Origin: Actinomadura sp. NBRC 104412
GTDB taxonomy: Bacteria; Actinomycetota; Actinomycetes; Streptosporangiales; Streptosporangiaceae
Assembly (NCBI RefSeq): GCF_030269515.1
Contig: NZ_BSTM01000009.1
Coordinates: 214,685-278,684 of the forward strand
Direction of reading: 5' to 3'
DNA length: 64,000 nucleotides
Shown here: positions 54,965-63,410 of the stretch, in pieces
How positions within the stretch are numbered: the first letter of the stretch is position 1
How the letters are laid out: the number at the start of each line of letters is the position of its first letter
The notes under the pieces: model-generated
Told to the model about the DNA's origin: nothing
The model's input: only the letters and a program-made list of their open reading frames with translations
Database searches by the model: none
Translations under genes and position numbers: made by a program

Positions 54965-55876
54965 TCAGCGGGAAACGAACGAACGAAGAAAGAAGGCGAG
55001 ATTGGCGGGACGTTCGGCGAGGCGCCGCATGAAGTACCCGTACCAATCGGAGCCGTAGGGCACGTAAACGCGCATGCGTTCTCCCAGCCCGGCGAGGCGC
55101 TTCTGTTCGGCGCCCCGAATTCCGTAGAGCATCTGGAACTCGTAGGTTCCGGGTTCGCGTCCGGCGTCCCGCGCCATCCAGAGCGCCAGCTCGATCATCC
55201 GGGGGTCGTGGGAGGCCACCATCGGATATCCGCCGGGCTCTCTCAGCAACAACCGGAGCCCCCGCACATATGCCCGGTCGACCTCGGCCTTCGTCGGGTA
55301 CGCGACGGACGCCGGTTCCGCGTAGGCCCCTTTGACCAGCCGGACCCGCGTCCCGGCGAGGTCCCGGAGGTCGCCCTCGCTCCGCCGCAGCATCGCCTGG
55401 ACGGCGACGCCCACGCCCGGAAAGCCGGTTCGCAGTTCCCGGACGATGTCCAAAGTCGAATCGACCGTCGTGTGGTCTTCCATATCGACCGTGACGGCCA
55501 TTCCAGCTCGTTCGGCGCCTTCACAGATCCGCCGGGCATTGTCGAGGGCCAGGCGATCCTCGACCCGCAGTCCAAGGGCCGAAAGCTTCACCGAAGCCTC
55601 GGCGCCCTGGCTCAGACCGGCCCTTTCCAGCTCCGCGCAGAGCCTCAGATACGCATCGCGCGTCGCCTCGGCCTGCCCCGGGTCCCGCACGTCCTCGCCA
55701 AGGTGGTCGAGCGTGACCGCGAGTCCCGCACCGGTCAGTGCCCGGGTGGCCCGTACCGCGGACTCGACGGTCTCACCGGCCACGAACCGGTCCACGACCC
55801 GCCGCGTCACGGGCCGGCCGGTCACCAGTCGCCGCACCCGCTCGCTGCGGGCGGCCAGCAGCAGTGGACTGATCAC
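54965..55876 (-). CDS. Proline dehydrogenase
   Basis: About 303 residues of the FAD-dependent TIM-barrel type (PutA PRODH domain as a separate protein). VTLDHLGEDVRD, SVKLSALGLRVED, VTVDMEDHTTVDSTL, LVKGAYAEPASVAYPTKAEVDRAY, MVASHDPRMIELA and FQMLYGIRGAEQKRLAGLGERMRVYVPYGSDWYGYFMRRLAERPAN are all characteristic. It oxidises proline to pyrroline-5-carboxylate at the membrane. GTG 55876 has TAGCGT eight bases upstream (leaderless). Divergent from a PucR-type regulator, 77 bases away, which probably activates it in response to proline. Confidence 0.95.
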   Translation of the reverse strand: MISPLLLAARSERVRRLVTGRPVTRRVVDRFVAGETVESAVRATRALTGAGLAVTLDHLGEDVRDPGQAEATRDAYLRLCAELERAGLSQGAEASVKLSALGLRVEDRLALDNARRICEGAERAGMAVTVDMEDHTTVDSTLDIVRELRTGFPGVGVAVQAMLRRSEGDLRDLAGTRVRLVKGAYAEPASVAYPTKAEVDRAYVRGLRLLLREPGGYPMVASHDPRMIELALWMARDAGREPGTYEFQMLYGIRGAEQKRLAGLGERMRVYVPYGSDWYGYFMRRLAERPANLAFFLRSFVSR

Positions 55877-55953
55877 GGCAACCCACGCTAAACAGCACCC
55901 GCCACCCCGGGTACAGTCGAACGTCACATTCCAACCAGGTAACGGCCATACAT

Positions 55954-57336
55954 ATGTCTGAACGCGACGATCTGCAGGATCTGGTGGAGACCGCCGCCGA
56001 CCTGCTGAAGGCCCCGGCGACCCTGGAGGACCGCGACTTCCACCTGGTCGCCCACGCCCCGCACGGCGGCACCATCGACCCGGTGCGCACCGAGTCGATC
56101 CTGCACCGCCGTTCGACCGACGAGGTCCGCGTCCGCTTCGAGCGGCACGGCATCGCCCGCGCCACGGGCCCCGTCCGCATCCCGGCCGATCCGGACGCCG
56201 GCCTGCTGGCCCGTCTCTGCCTGCCCGTCCGCTGGAACGGCGTCACCTACGGCTACCTGTGGCTCCTGGACGGCGACGACCACATCGACGCCGCGCTCGC
56301 CGTCCAGGCCATGCCCCTCGCCGAACGCGCCGCGCTGCTCATGGCCCGCCAGACCCGGGACAGGGACGATCTCGGCTGGAAGCTCGCCGATCTCCTCACC
56401 ACGCGGCCCGACGTCCAGGCCCAGGCGACCAGCGAGCTGTCGGAGATCCTCACGCCACCGTTCGCCGTGGCCGTCCTGCGCGGCGCCGACCGCGCGCCGC
56501 TGAACCCCTGGCTGCTGCCCCGCAGCGTCCTGACGACGATCTGGGAGGGCGACCACATCCTGGTGACGTCCCCCGCCAACGTCGAGCACGTCGTCGAGCG
56601 GGCCAGGCAGCTACTCCTGGAACGCAAGCAGGCGACCAGAGCGGGCGTCTACGCCCCCTGCGGCAGCCTTCAGGAGACACGCGAGGGCTGGCTACGAGCC
56701 CGTGTGGCCGCCCGCACGGCCGCCCCCGGCGAGACCCGCACCTGGTCGTCCCTGGGCGCCCTCCGCCTGCTCCGCTGCGCGGACGACGAGACCTTGGCCA
56801 GGTCCGCCGTCCCACCCGAGCTCCACGCGCTCCTCAACAACCCCGACCTGACCCGTACCGCCCGCACGTACCTGGACAACGCAGGCGCCGTCCAGAAGAC
56901 GGCCCAAGCCCTCAACATCCACCGCCAGACCCTCTACCACCGCCTGGCCCGCATAGAGGAGCTGACCAACCTGACCCTCACCAACGGCCAGGACCGCCTG
57001 ACCCTCCACCTGGCCCTGACCCTCCACCCCCACCTAGAGCCCCCGGAGAAGCAAGGGGCGAAGCCCCCAAAGAGGGGGCAAGGGGGCGAAGCCCCCAAAA
57101 AAGGACGCGCAGCGTCCGCAAAGGGGGCGAAGCCCCCGCGCCGGGGGTTCCAGGGGGTCGCCCCCCTGGACAAACACGGCAAAGGGGCCCGCGGGGAAGG
57201 AGGCCAAAGCCTCCGACCACACAGACCCCAGGACCCCCGGGGGTTCCAGGGGGTCGCCCCCCTGGACAAACACGGCAAAGGGGCCCGCGGGGAAGGAGGC
57301 CAAAGCCTCCGACCACACGGACCCCAGGTCCCGTAG
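55954..57336 (+). CDS. PutR-type (PucR family) regulator with repeat-derived C-terminal tail
   Basis: A 460-residue frame. Residues about 1-365 are a PucR-type regulator: N-terminal sensor part (LLKAPATLEDRDFHLVAHAP, GVTYGYLWLLDGDDHIDA) and the C-terminal helix-turn-helix ARTYLDNAGAVQKTAQALNIHRQTLYHRLARIEELTNLTL. Divergent to proline dehydrogenase, as PutR is, so it is its likely activator. The native protein should end near LHPHLEPP (57045). From there the frame runs through hairpin array 3 and encodes about 95 residues of Lys/Gly/Arg/Pro-rich sequence with a 32-residue peptide repeat (GFQGVAPLDKHGKGARGEGG). The stop codon TAG (57334-57336) is made by the 3' end of the opposite tRNA gene. 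Confidence 0.85.
   Translation: MSERDDLQDLVETAADLLKAPATLEDRDFHLVAHAPHGGTIDPVRTESILHRRSTDEVRVRFERHGIARATGPVRIPADPDAGLLARLCLPVRWNGVTYGYLWLLDGDDHIDAALAVQAMPLAERAALLMARQTRDRDDLGWKLADLLTTRPDVQAQATSELSEILTPPFAVAVLRGADRAPLNPWLLPRSVLTTIWEGDHILVTSPANVEHVVERARQLLLERKQATRAGVYAPCGSLQETREGWLRARVAARTAAPGETRTWSSLGALRLLRCADDETLARSAVPPELHALLNNPDLTRTARTYLDNAGAVQKTAQALNIHRQTLYHRLARIEELTNLTLTNGQDRLTLHLALTLHPHLEPPEKQGAKPPKRGQGGEAPKKGRAASAKGAKPPRRGFQGVAPLDKHGKGARGEGGQSLRPHRPQDPRGFQGVAPLDKHGKGARGEGGQSLRPHGPQVP
57055..57328. repeat. Family A hairpin array 3, with 96-bp tandem duplication
   Basis: Hairpins at 57055-57067, 57082-57096, 57103-57117, 57123-57137 and 57150-57169 repeat the order of array 2. A GGAGG-CCAAAG-CCTCC hairpin (57199-57214) replaces the GCGAAGC form. 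The segment 57143-57232 is then repeated at 57239-57328 (96-bp period) with two base differences near its end. The array lies between the putR conserved domain and the second initiator tRNA and is translated in frame with putR. Confidence 0.88.
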
Positions 57337-57407
57337 CGGGGGCAGGATTTGAACCTGCGACCTCTGGGTTATGAGCCCAGCGAGCTACCGAACTGCTCCA
57401 CCCCGCG
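57334..57407 (-). tRNA. Initiator tRNA-fMet (CAT), copy 2
   Basis: Identical over all 74 nt to copy 1 at 53202-53275, same strand, 4132 bp apart. Features: unpaired C1, anticodon CAT flanked by GGG/CCC, no encoded CCA. The sequence just beyond the 3' end (CCCAGGTCCCG) is also shared with copy 1. Confidence 0.95.
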
Positions 57408-57455
57408 GTGATGGGGTCAACCTTAAGGGCAGCGGGGGCGGCGCGCCAAATCGTT

Positions 57456-58502
57456 TCAGTCGCACGTGGGCACGTCGCCCTTGCCGGCCTTGAGGGCGTT
57501 GATGGCCTGGATGGTGCTGTGCAGGCTGTCGGCGCGGACGAGGCGCAGGCCGTCGGGGCGGGCTTCCGTGGCGTCCTCACAGTTGTCCTTGGGGGTGAGG
57601 AACACGGTGGCGCCGGCGCGGCGGGCGGCGATCATCTTCTGCTGGATGCCGCCGATGGGGCCGACCTCGCCTTCGGGGGTGATGGTGCCGGTGCCGGCGA
57701 TGAACGCGCCGCCGGTGAGGGGGCCGGGGGTGAGCTTGTCGACGATGGCGAGGGAGAACATGAGGCCGGCGCTGGGGCCGCCGATGTCGCCCACGCTGAT
57801 GTCGATTTTGAAGGGGAATCGGTACCGCTCGGTGAGGACAATGCCGACAACGGGGCGCTTGCCGTCGGGTCCGGCGACGGTGGTGAGGGTGGTCTTCCCC
57901 TCTTTGCCGCCCCGGTTGTAGGTGAAGGTGACGGGGACGCCGATCTTCCGCCGGGCCATGGGCTCGGTGATGGAGGTGACGTCGCTGACGCGCTGCCCGT
58001 CCACGGCGGTGATCTGGTCGCCGGGGCGGAGCCGCCCGTCGGCGGGCCGGCCCTTCTGGACGCTGTCGACGACGACCTGGACGGGCACCTTGATGCCGAG
58101 TTCGTTCAGGGCCGCGGCCTCGGCGCTCTGCTGGGAGTCGCGCATCTGCCGCGTGTTCTCCTCGTCGACCTGCCGCTGCGTCTCGTTCCTCGGGAAGATC
58201 GTCTCTTCGGGGACGATGGCGACGTCGCCGTCCAGCCAGCCCTGCAGGGCGCTGAACAGGTCGATGCGGCTGCCGGGGCCGCCCCGGTAGGTGACTGTGG
58301 TGAAGTTGAGGTGGCCGCCGTCCTGGTAGGTGCGCCGCCCCTCGATCTTGATGAACGGCTCGCCCTTGTCGTTGGTACCCAGCGTGTTGCTGGTGGGTCC
58401 GGGCATGAGGGCGACGTACGGCACCGGCATCAGGGAGCCGGCGAGGGCCAGCACCAGGACGAGGGCGTTCGCTACGGCGAGGGTCGCGGCACGACGGGAC
58501 AT
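57456..58502 (-). CDS. PDZ and Lon-type S16 protease domain protein (YlbL family)
   Basis: A 348-residue membrane-anchored serine protease. A signal anchor (ALVLVLALAGSLMPVPYVALMPG) is followed by a PDZ domain (residues about 130-200, with GRLRPGDQITAVDGQRVSDV) and a Lon-like catalytic domain: IGGPSAGLMFSLAIVDKLTPG holds the Ser and GIQQKMIAARRAGATVFLTP the Lys of the dyad. TAGGGT six bases before the ATG suggests a leaderless start. In actinobacteria it is neighbour to UPF0182, as here. Substrates are unknown; in Bacillus YlbL degrades an SOS division inhibitor. Confidence 0.93.
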   Translation of the reverse strand: MSRRAATLAVANALVLVLALAGSLMPVPYVALMPGPTSNTLGTNDKGEPFIKIEGRRTYQDGGHLNFTTVTYRGGPGSRIDLFSALQGWLDGDVAIVPEETIFPRNETQRQVDEENTRQMRDSQQSAEAAALNELGIKVPVQVVVDSVQKGRPADGRLRPGDQITAVDGQRVSDVTSITEPMARRKIGVPVTFTYNRGGKEGKTTLTTVAGPDGKRPVVGIVLTERYRFPFKIDISVGDIGGPSAGLMFSLAIVDKLTPGPLTGGAFIAGTGTITPEGEVGPIGGIQQKMIAARRAGATVFLTPKDNCEDATEARPDGLRLVRADSLHSTIQAINALKAGKGDVPTCD

Positions 58503-58528
58503 GCGGAAACCCTATGCGGCGCGCGGGC

Positions 58529-58954
58529 TCAGCACGCGCCGACCCATTCGTCTCCGCCGTCGGCGAACCGCTGGTGCTTCCAGATGGGGACCTGGGCCTT
58601 GAGGTCGTCGATGAGGCGGCGGCAGGCGGCGAACGCCTCGGCGCGGTGCGGGCAGGACGCGGCGACGACGACGGCGATGTCGCCGATCTCCAGGTCGCCG
58701 ACCCGGTGCACGGCGGCCAGCGCCTTGACGGGGAAGTCGGCGGCGACCTTCTCCATGACGGCGCGCAGCTCCCGTTCGACGGTGGGGTGCGCACTGTAGG
58801 ACAGGGCGCTGACGCTCCTGGCATGGTCGTGGTCGCGTACCGTCCCGGCGAACAGCGCGATGCCCCCGGCCCCGGGGTCGCCGACCGCCGCGAACACCTC
58901 GTCGACCGACAACGGCGTGTCCCGCACCCCGACCAGCTTGATCACGTCAGTCAC
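58529..58954 (-). CDS. moaE: Molybdopterin synthase catalytic subunit MoaE
   Basis: A 141-residue subunit that, with MoaD, inserts sulfur into precursor Z for molybdenum cofactor. Conserved pieces: GGIALFAGTVRDHDHARSVSALSYSAHP, AVHRVGDLEIGDIAVVVAASCPHRAEAF and DLKAQVPIWKHQRFADG with the active-site lysines. GTG 58954 has GGAGG six bases before it. The YlbL gene follows after 26 bases on the same strand. No moaD in the window. Confidence 0.93.
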   Translation of the reverse strand: MTDVIKLVGVRDTPLSVDEVFAAVGDPGAGGIALFAGTVRDHDHARSVSALSYSAHPTVERELRAVMEKVAADFPVKALAAVHRVGDLEIGDIAVVVAASCPHRAEAFAACRRLIDDLKAQVPIWKHQRFADGGDEWVGAC

Positions 58955-59154
58955 CGCGTGCCTCCAGCTCGCTCACCCGGAAGGTTACCCGCCCGGTCAC
59001 AGGACCGGACGGGCGCAGCCGATCAACTACCCCGATCATCCGGCTCAACCCAACGCGACCCCACCCGCCACGATCAAGCCCGAGAACAAGGTCGAAGCGA
59101 AGCAGCTCGCATCCGCGATAACCCCTCTCCCATACCTCAGCCAACACCCCAACC

Positions 59155-59670
59155 CCGAACGGCGGCCAAGCGCCGCGATCGCACCCAAAGGCAGGGACGA
59201 GCGCCAGCGAGATCCCTGATCGCGCAGCGAGCCCCAAGGGGAGTCGAAGCGATGCAGCGATCATCGCAACCGCAACAAGCGACAAGCCCCCAGGCGAGAA
59301 GCGCAGCCCGCACCTGCAAATGACCACCCTCGCACCCACCCCAGCCCCCAACCCCAGCCCCGAACGGCGCCCAGGCGTTGCGATCGCGACCGAAGGCAGG
59401 TTCCGAGCCTGCGAGGAACCTGATCGCGCAGCGAGCCCCCAGGCGAGTCGGAGCGATGCAGCGATCGCACGCGGTGCCGGAGAAGGAGGGCGCCCAGCGC
59501 CCGACGCCGCAGGCACCGCCAATAAACACGCGTTGCGATCGCGACCGAAGGCAGGTTCCGAGCCTGCGAGGAACCTGATCGCGCAGCGAGCCCCCAGGCG
59601 AGTCGGAGCGATGCAGCGATCGCCGCAAGCACGACAAGCGACGAGCCGTCAAGGCGAGGAGCGCAGCTTG
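59155..59670. repeat. Family B repeat block, three copies
   Basis: Three copies of a unit. Each begins with GCGATCGC, then AAGGCA and a stem-loop: AGGGA/TCCCT (59193-59217), AGGTTCC/GGAACCT (59398-59421) and AGGTTCC/GGAACCT (59553-59576). Each continues CTGATCGCGCAGCGAGCCCC, (G)AGTCG(G/A)AGCGATGCAGCGATC. The middle copy adds a hairpin GGGCGC-CCA-GCGCCC (59488-59502) and ends in AATAAACACG. Position: 5' of moaE (58955) and 3' of the PPA1309 gene (59677). The region 58955-59154 shows no gene. Confidence 0.88.
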
Positions 59671-59676
59671 CGGTTG

Positions 59677-60198
59677 CTAAGCAGGCACATCCGGTTCGAA
59701 GGTGGCGGCCAGGGCGTCGGCGAGGCCGGGGACGAGGTCGGGGCCGGTCAGGACTTCGTCGTCGAGGTCGTGGCGGCGGAGCCGGAGGGCGGAGTGCCGG
59801 GTGCCGTCGCGGAGGACGCCGACGACCATGCGGACGTCTTCGCGTTTGGGGTGGCGTGCGGCCCATTCGGCGGCCTCGGCCGCGTCTTCGGGGATGTCCT
59901 CCTCGGCTTCGGGTGGCAGGACGACCCGTTCCAGGACCAGGGCGCAGCCGGCGACGGTGTCCGGCCAGGCGATGGCGGCCAGCGCGTCTTCGACGGCGGC
60001 CTGTTCGGGGAGGGCGGGTTGTTCGAGTGCGGCGAGGGTGTGAACGTCGGGCCGCAGGCCGAGCTGGTCGGCCAGTTCGGGTTCGGCCTTGCGCAGTTCT
60101 TCGCTCTGCACCAGGGCGTACAGGCGGGGGGCGGCGTCCCAGCCCTCTCGGGCGGAGTGGCGTTCCAGGTCCTGTACGACTTCTTCCAGAAGGCTCAC
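59677..60198 (-). CDS. PPA1309 family protein
   Basis: A 173-residue actinobacteria-specific protein of the PPA1309 family. WDAAPRLYALVQSEELRKAEPELADQLGL and DTVAGCALVLERVVLPPEAEEDIPEDAAEAAEWAARHPKREDVRMVVGVLRDG are typical. No signal or membrane segment; acidic. Function unknown. It diverges from UPF0182 and lies beside moaE and YlbL, a conserved neighbourhood. GTG 60198 may be leaderless (AAAGAT six bases upstream). Its 3' end is immediately next to the last family B repeat. Confidence 0.88.
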   Translation of the reverse strand: MSLLEEVVQDLERHSAREGWDAAPRLYALVQSEELRKAEPELADQLGLRPDVHTLAALEQPALPEQAAVEDALAAIAWPDTVAGCALVLERVVLPPEAEEDIPEDAAEAAEWAARHPKREDVRMVVGVLRDGTRHSALRLRRHDLDDEVLTGPDLVPGLADALAATFEPDVPA

Positions 60199-60316
60199 GC
60201 GACCATCTTTCCCTCAATCCCTCAGAGGAAATGCGGGAACCCCCGGCCAACTAGATAAGTTGCATAGACAGCACCGGCGTGGCCGGTGAGCACGATCCTG
60301 TCGAACGGAGGGGACC

Positions 60317-63244
60317 TTGACCTTCCGGACTCCCGCATTCGGGCGCCGGCTCGGGACCGGACGGAGCCGTCTCGTACTACCGGTAGTGGTGGTACTGGCA
60401 GTGCTGCTGGTCGCGTTCATGCTGTTCACGTCGGTGTGGACGAACCTCCTCTGGTATCGCTCGGTCGGCTTTTCCTCTGTCTACACCACGGAACTGTGGT
60501 CGAAGGTGCTGCTGTTCTTCGGGGCCGGGGCGCTGATGGCGCTGCTGGTGGGGGCGAACATGGTGATCGCCTACCGGCTGCGTCCGGCGTACCGGCCGCT
60601 GTCGGTGGAGCAGCAGGGCCTGGAGCGCTATCGGGCTGTGGTCGATCCGCGCCGCAAGTGGATCGCGGGCGCGGCGCTGGGCCTGCTGGGGCTGCTGACG
60701 GGTTCGTCGGTGGCCGGGCAGTGGCCGGTGTTCCTGGCCTGGTTGAACCGCACGTCGTTCGGCGTGGAGGATCCGCAGTTCCACAAGGACGTGTCGTTCT
60801 ACGTCTTCACCTACCCGTTCATCCGGCTGCTTCTGGGTGTGCTGTTCGCCACGGTGATCTTGTCGATCCTGGCGGCGCTGATGGTGCATTACCTGTACGG
60901 CGGGCTGCGCCTCCAGGGGCCGGGCGACAAGGCGAGCCCTCCGGCGCGGGCGCACCTGTCGGTGCTGGTGGGGCTGTTCATCCTGATGAAGGCGGTGGCG
61001 TACTGGTTCGACCGGTACGGCCTGGTGCATTCGGAACGGGGTGTGGCGACGGGCGCGTCCTACACCGACATCAACGCCCTGCTGCCCGCCAAGACGATCC
61101 TCGCCGTGATCGCGGTCATCTGCGCCGCGCTGTTCTTCGGCAACATCGTGCGGCGGGGCATGATGCTGCCGGGTGTCGGCTTCACGCTGCTGGTGCTGTC
61201 GGCGATCCTGGTCGGTGGCGTGTATCCGCTGCTGATCCAGCAGTTCCAGGTGAAGCCGGACGAGCTGGCCAAGGAGCGTCAGTTCATTCAGCGCAACATC
61301 GATGCGACCCGCGCCGCCTACGGGGTGCAGAACACGAAGGTCACCGCCGAGTACGGCGCCCGTCCGGAGACGGATCCGGCCAAGCTCCAGGCCGAGGTCG
61401 ACCGGCTCGGCGGCGTCCGGCTGCTGGACCCGAACGTGGTGGGCGAGACCTTCCAGCAGTTGCAGCGGATCCGCCCGTTCTACCGCTTCCCCGACATTCT
61501 GGACGTGGACCGCTACCGGGTCGGCGACCAGAACGTGGACACGATCGTGGCGCTGCGCGAGCTGTCGGGCGCCCCGGCGGGGCAGCGTAGCTGGATCAGG
61601 GACCGAATGGTCTACACCCACGGCTACGGCTTCGTGTCGGCCTACGGCGACCGTTTCGCCGGCAACGTCCCCCAGTTCGTGACCAAGGACATGCCGCAGG
61701 CGCCGAACTCGCAGATCAAGGTGGACCGGCCGCAGATCTACTTCGGCGAGCGCTCCCCGTCCTACTCGGTGGTGGGCGGCCGGGGCCAGCAGGAGCTGGA
61801 CTACCCCGACAACAGCCAGACCGGCCAGAAGAACACCACCTACGACGGCGACGGCGGGGTCCCGATCGACTCGTTCTTCAACCGGCTGCTGTTCGCGACC
61901 AAGTTCCAGGACAGGAACCTGCTGCTGTCGGGCGCGATCAACGAGGGCGCCAAGATTCTTTACGACCGGCAGCCGCGGGAGAGGGTGCAGCGCGCCGCCC
62001 CTTGGCTCACGCTGGACGGCGACCCGTACCCCGCGGTGGTCAACGGCCGCATCCTGTGGATCCTGGACGGCTACACCACCTCCAACGCCTACCCGTACTC
62101 CGAGCGGACGAGCCTGGGGGACGCCACCCGCGACACCATCACCGACACCCGTTCGGCGGTGGCCCGGCAGACCAACGACCGGATCAACTACATCCGCAAC
62201 TCGGTGAAGGCCACGGTGGACGCCTACACCGGCGCGGTCCGGCTCTACCAGTGGGACGAGAACGACCCGGTGGCCAAGACCTGGATGAAGGTTTTCAAGG
62301 GCACCGTGCAGCCGCGCAGCAGCATCCCGCCGGAGCTGGAGCAGCACTTCCGCTACCCGCAGGACCTGTTCAAGGTGCAGCGGCAGATCCTCACCCGCTA
62401 CCACGTGACCGACGCCGCGGCCTTCTACAACGGCGAGGGCTTCTGGGAGGTCCCGGAGGACCCGGGCGCCAAGGGACGGCGGCAGCCGCCGTACTACCAG
62501 AGCATCCAGATGCCGGGCAGCACCACCAAGGATTTCTCGCTGACCACCGTCTACAACCCGCGGGGCAACCCGAACCTCGCGGCGTTCATGGCGATCGGGT
62601 CCACGCCGGGCCGTAACTACGGCCAGATCCAGATCCTGCAACTGCCGCGGAACTCCACCGCGCAGGGGCCGGGCCAGGTGCAGAACTCGTTCCAGACCGA
62701 TCCGAAGGTCAAGGAAGAGCTGAACCGGCTGCGGCTCGGCGAGACCCGGACCGTGGCGGGGAACATGCTGACGATCCCGTTCGGCGGCAGCGTCCTGTAC
62801 GTGGAGCCGATGTACGCCATGGCGGCGGCCGGGGCGGAGCAGCAGCCCTATCCGGTACTGGGCAAGGTCCTGGTCCGCTTCGGCGACCGGATCGCCTCCG
62901 GTGACAACCTCGACCAGGCCATGGCCGCGTTGCTGGGCCAGACGTCCTCGACACCGCCCCAGAACAACCAGCCGCCGCCCCAGCAGGGGCAGCAGGGCCA
63001 GGGCGGCGCGCAGCTCAGCGGCCAGGCCCAGCAGGCGATCGACGAGCTGGAGGCGGCGATCGCGGCGTACGAGAAGGCGCAGAAGGAGCTGAACTACGCC
63101 GAGATGGGCAAGGCTTGGGACCGGATCAAGAAGGCCCGGGACGCTCTGGCGGCCGCTCAGCGCGCGGCAAGCGCTCCCACCGCGTCCCCGAGCCCACGCC
63201 CGTCAGGCTCCCCATCCCCCACCCCGTCAAGCTCCCCAGACTGA
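60317..63244 (+). CDS. UPF0182 family membrane protein
   Basis: A 975-residue actinobacterial integral membrane protein. TTG 60317 follows GGAGGGG. Residues about 20-330 hold seven membrane helices (LVLPVVVVLAVLLVAFMLFTSVW, VLLFFGAGALMALLVGANMVIAY and others); about 330-880 is a large extracytoplasmic domain with the family segments YTHGYGFVSAYGDRF, VDRPQIYFGERSPSYSVVGG, FNRLLFATKFQDRNLLLSG and YLFK-like LFKVQRQIL; the C-terminus is Gln/Pro-rich, a coiled coil (QQAIDELEAAIAAYEKAQKEL) and a Ser/Pro tail. Function unknown, widely conserved next to YlbL. A large palindrome follows. Confidence 0.95.
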   Translation: MTFRTPAFGRRLGTGRSRLVLPVVVVLAVLLVAFMLFTSVWTNLLWYRSVGFSSVYTTELWSKVLLFFGAGALMALLVGANMVIAYRLRPAYRPLSVEQQGLERYRAVVDPRRKWIAGAALGLLGLLTGSSVAGQWPVFLAWLNRTSFGVEDPQFHKDVSFYVFTYPFIRLLLGVLFATVILSILAALMVHYLYGGLRLQGPGDKASPPARAHLSVLVGLFILMKAVAYWFDRYGLVHSERGVATGASYTDINALLPAKTILAVIAVICAALFFGNIVRRGMMLPGVGFTLLVLSAILVGGVYPLLIQQFQVKPDELAKERQFIQRNIDATRAAYGVQNTKVTAEYGARPETDPAKLQAEVDRLGGVRLLDPNVVGETFQQLQRIRPFYRFPDILDVDRYRVGDQNVDTIVALRELSGAPAGQRSWIRDRMVYTHGYGFVSAYGDRFAGNVPQFVTKDMPQAPNSQIKVDRPQIYFGERSPSYSVVGGRGQQELDYPDNSQTGQKNTTYDGDGGVPIDSFFNRLLFATKFQDRNLLLSGAINEGAKILYDRQPRERVQRAAPWLTLDGDPYPAVVNGRILWILDGYTTSNAYPYSERTSLGDATRDTITDTRSAVARQTNDRINYIRNSVKATVDAYTGAVRLYQWDENDPVAKTWMKVFKGTVQPRSSIPPELEQHFRYPQDLFKVQRQILTRYHVTDAAAFYNGEGFWEVPEDPGAKGRRQPPYYQSIQMPGSTTKDFSLTTVYNPRGNPNLAAFMAIGSTPGRNYGQIQILQLPRNSTAQGPGQVQNSFQTDPKVKEELNRLRLGETRTVAGNMLTIPFGGSVLYVEPMYAMAAAGAEQQPYPVLGKVLVRFGDRIASGDNLDQAMAALLGQTSSTPPQNNQPPPQQGQQGQGGAQLSGQAQQAIDELEAAIAAYEKAQKELNYAEMGKAWDRIKKARDALAAAQRAASAPTASPSPRPSGSPSPTPSSSPD

Positions 63245-63250
63245 CAGGCC

Positions 63251-63278
63251 CGGGGGGTGGGGTCGACCCCACCCCCCG
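63251..63278. terminator. 28-bp perfect palindrome after UPF0182
   Basis: The two 14-bp arms are CGGGGGGTGGGGTC and GACCCCACCCCCCG with no spacer. It starts seven bases after the UPF0182 stop and would form a very strong hairpin, so it is the likely terminator. The centre TCGA resembles the TCG loops of the family A hairpins. Confidence 0.7.
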
Positions 63279-63410
63279 AACAGCACTCAGGCGCCGCGCA
63301 ACGCCAGCAATCACCGCAGGGCAACAAGCAACGAGCGCAACTCGCGCCTGCAATAAACACCTCGCACCCACCCCAGCCCCTCACCCCAGCCCCGAACGGC
63401 GCCCACCGCC

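Noticed and set aside
57048..57325. Separate small genes inside array 3
   Set aside because: All open frames there are translations of hairpin repeats; none has a start with ribosome site.
53202..57407. tRNA-flanked integrative element
   Set aside because: The interval holds only core proline genes and a regulator; no integrase, excisionase or att-like identity block was seen. Duplication by repeat recombination explains it better.
60377..62641. 754-codon open frame opposite UPF0182
   Set aside because: Arg/His/Gln/Val-rich shadow frame without motifs; UPF0182 on the plus strand is unmistakable.
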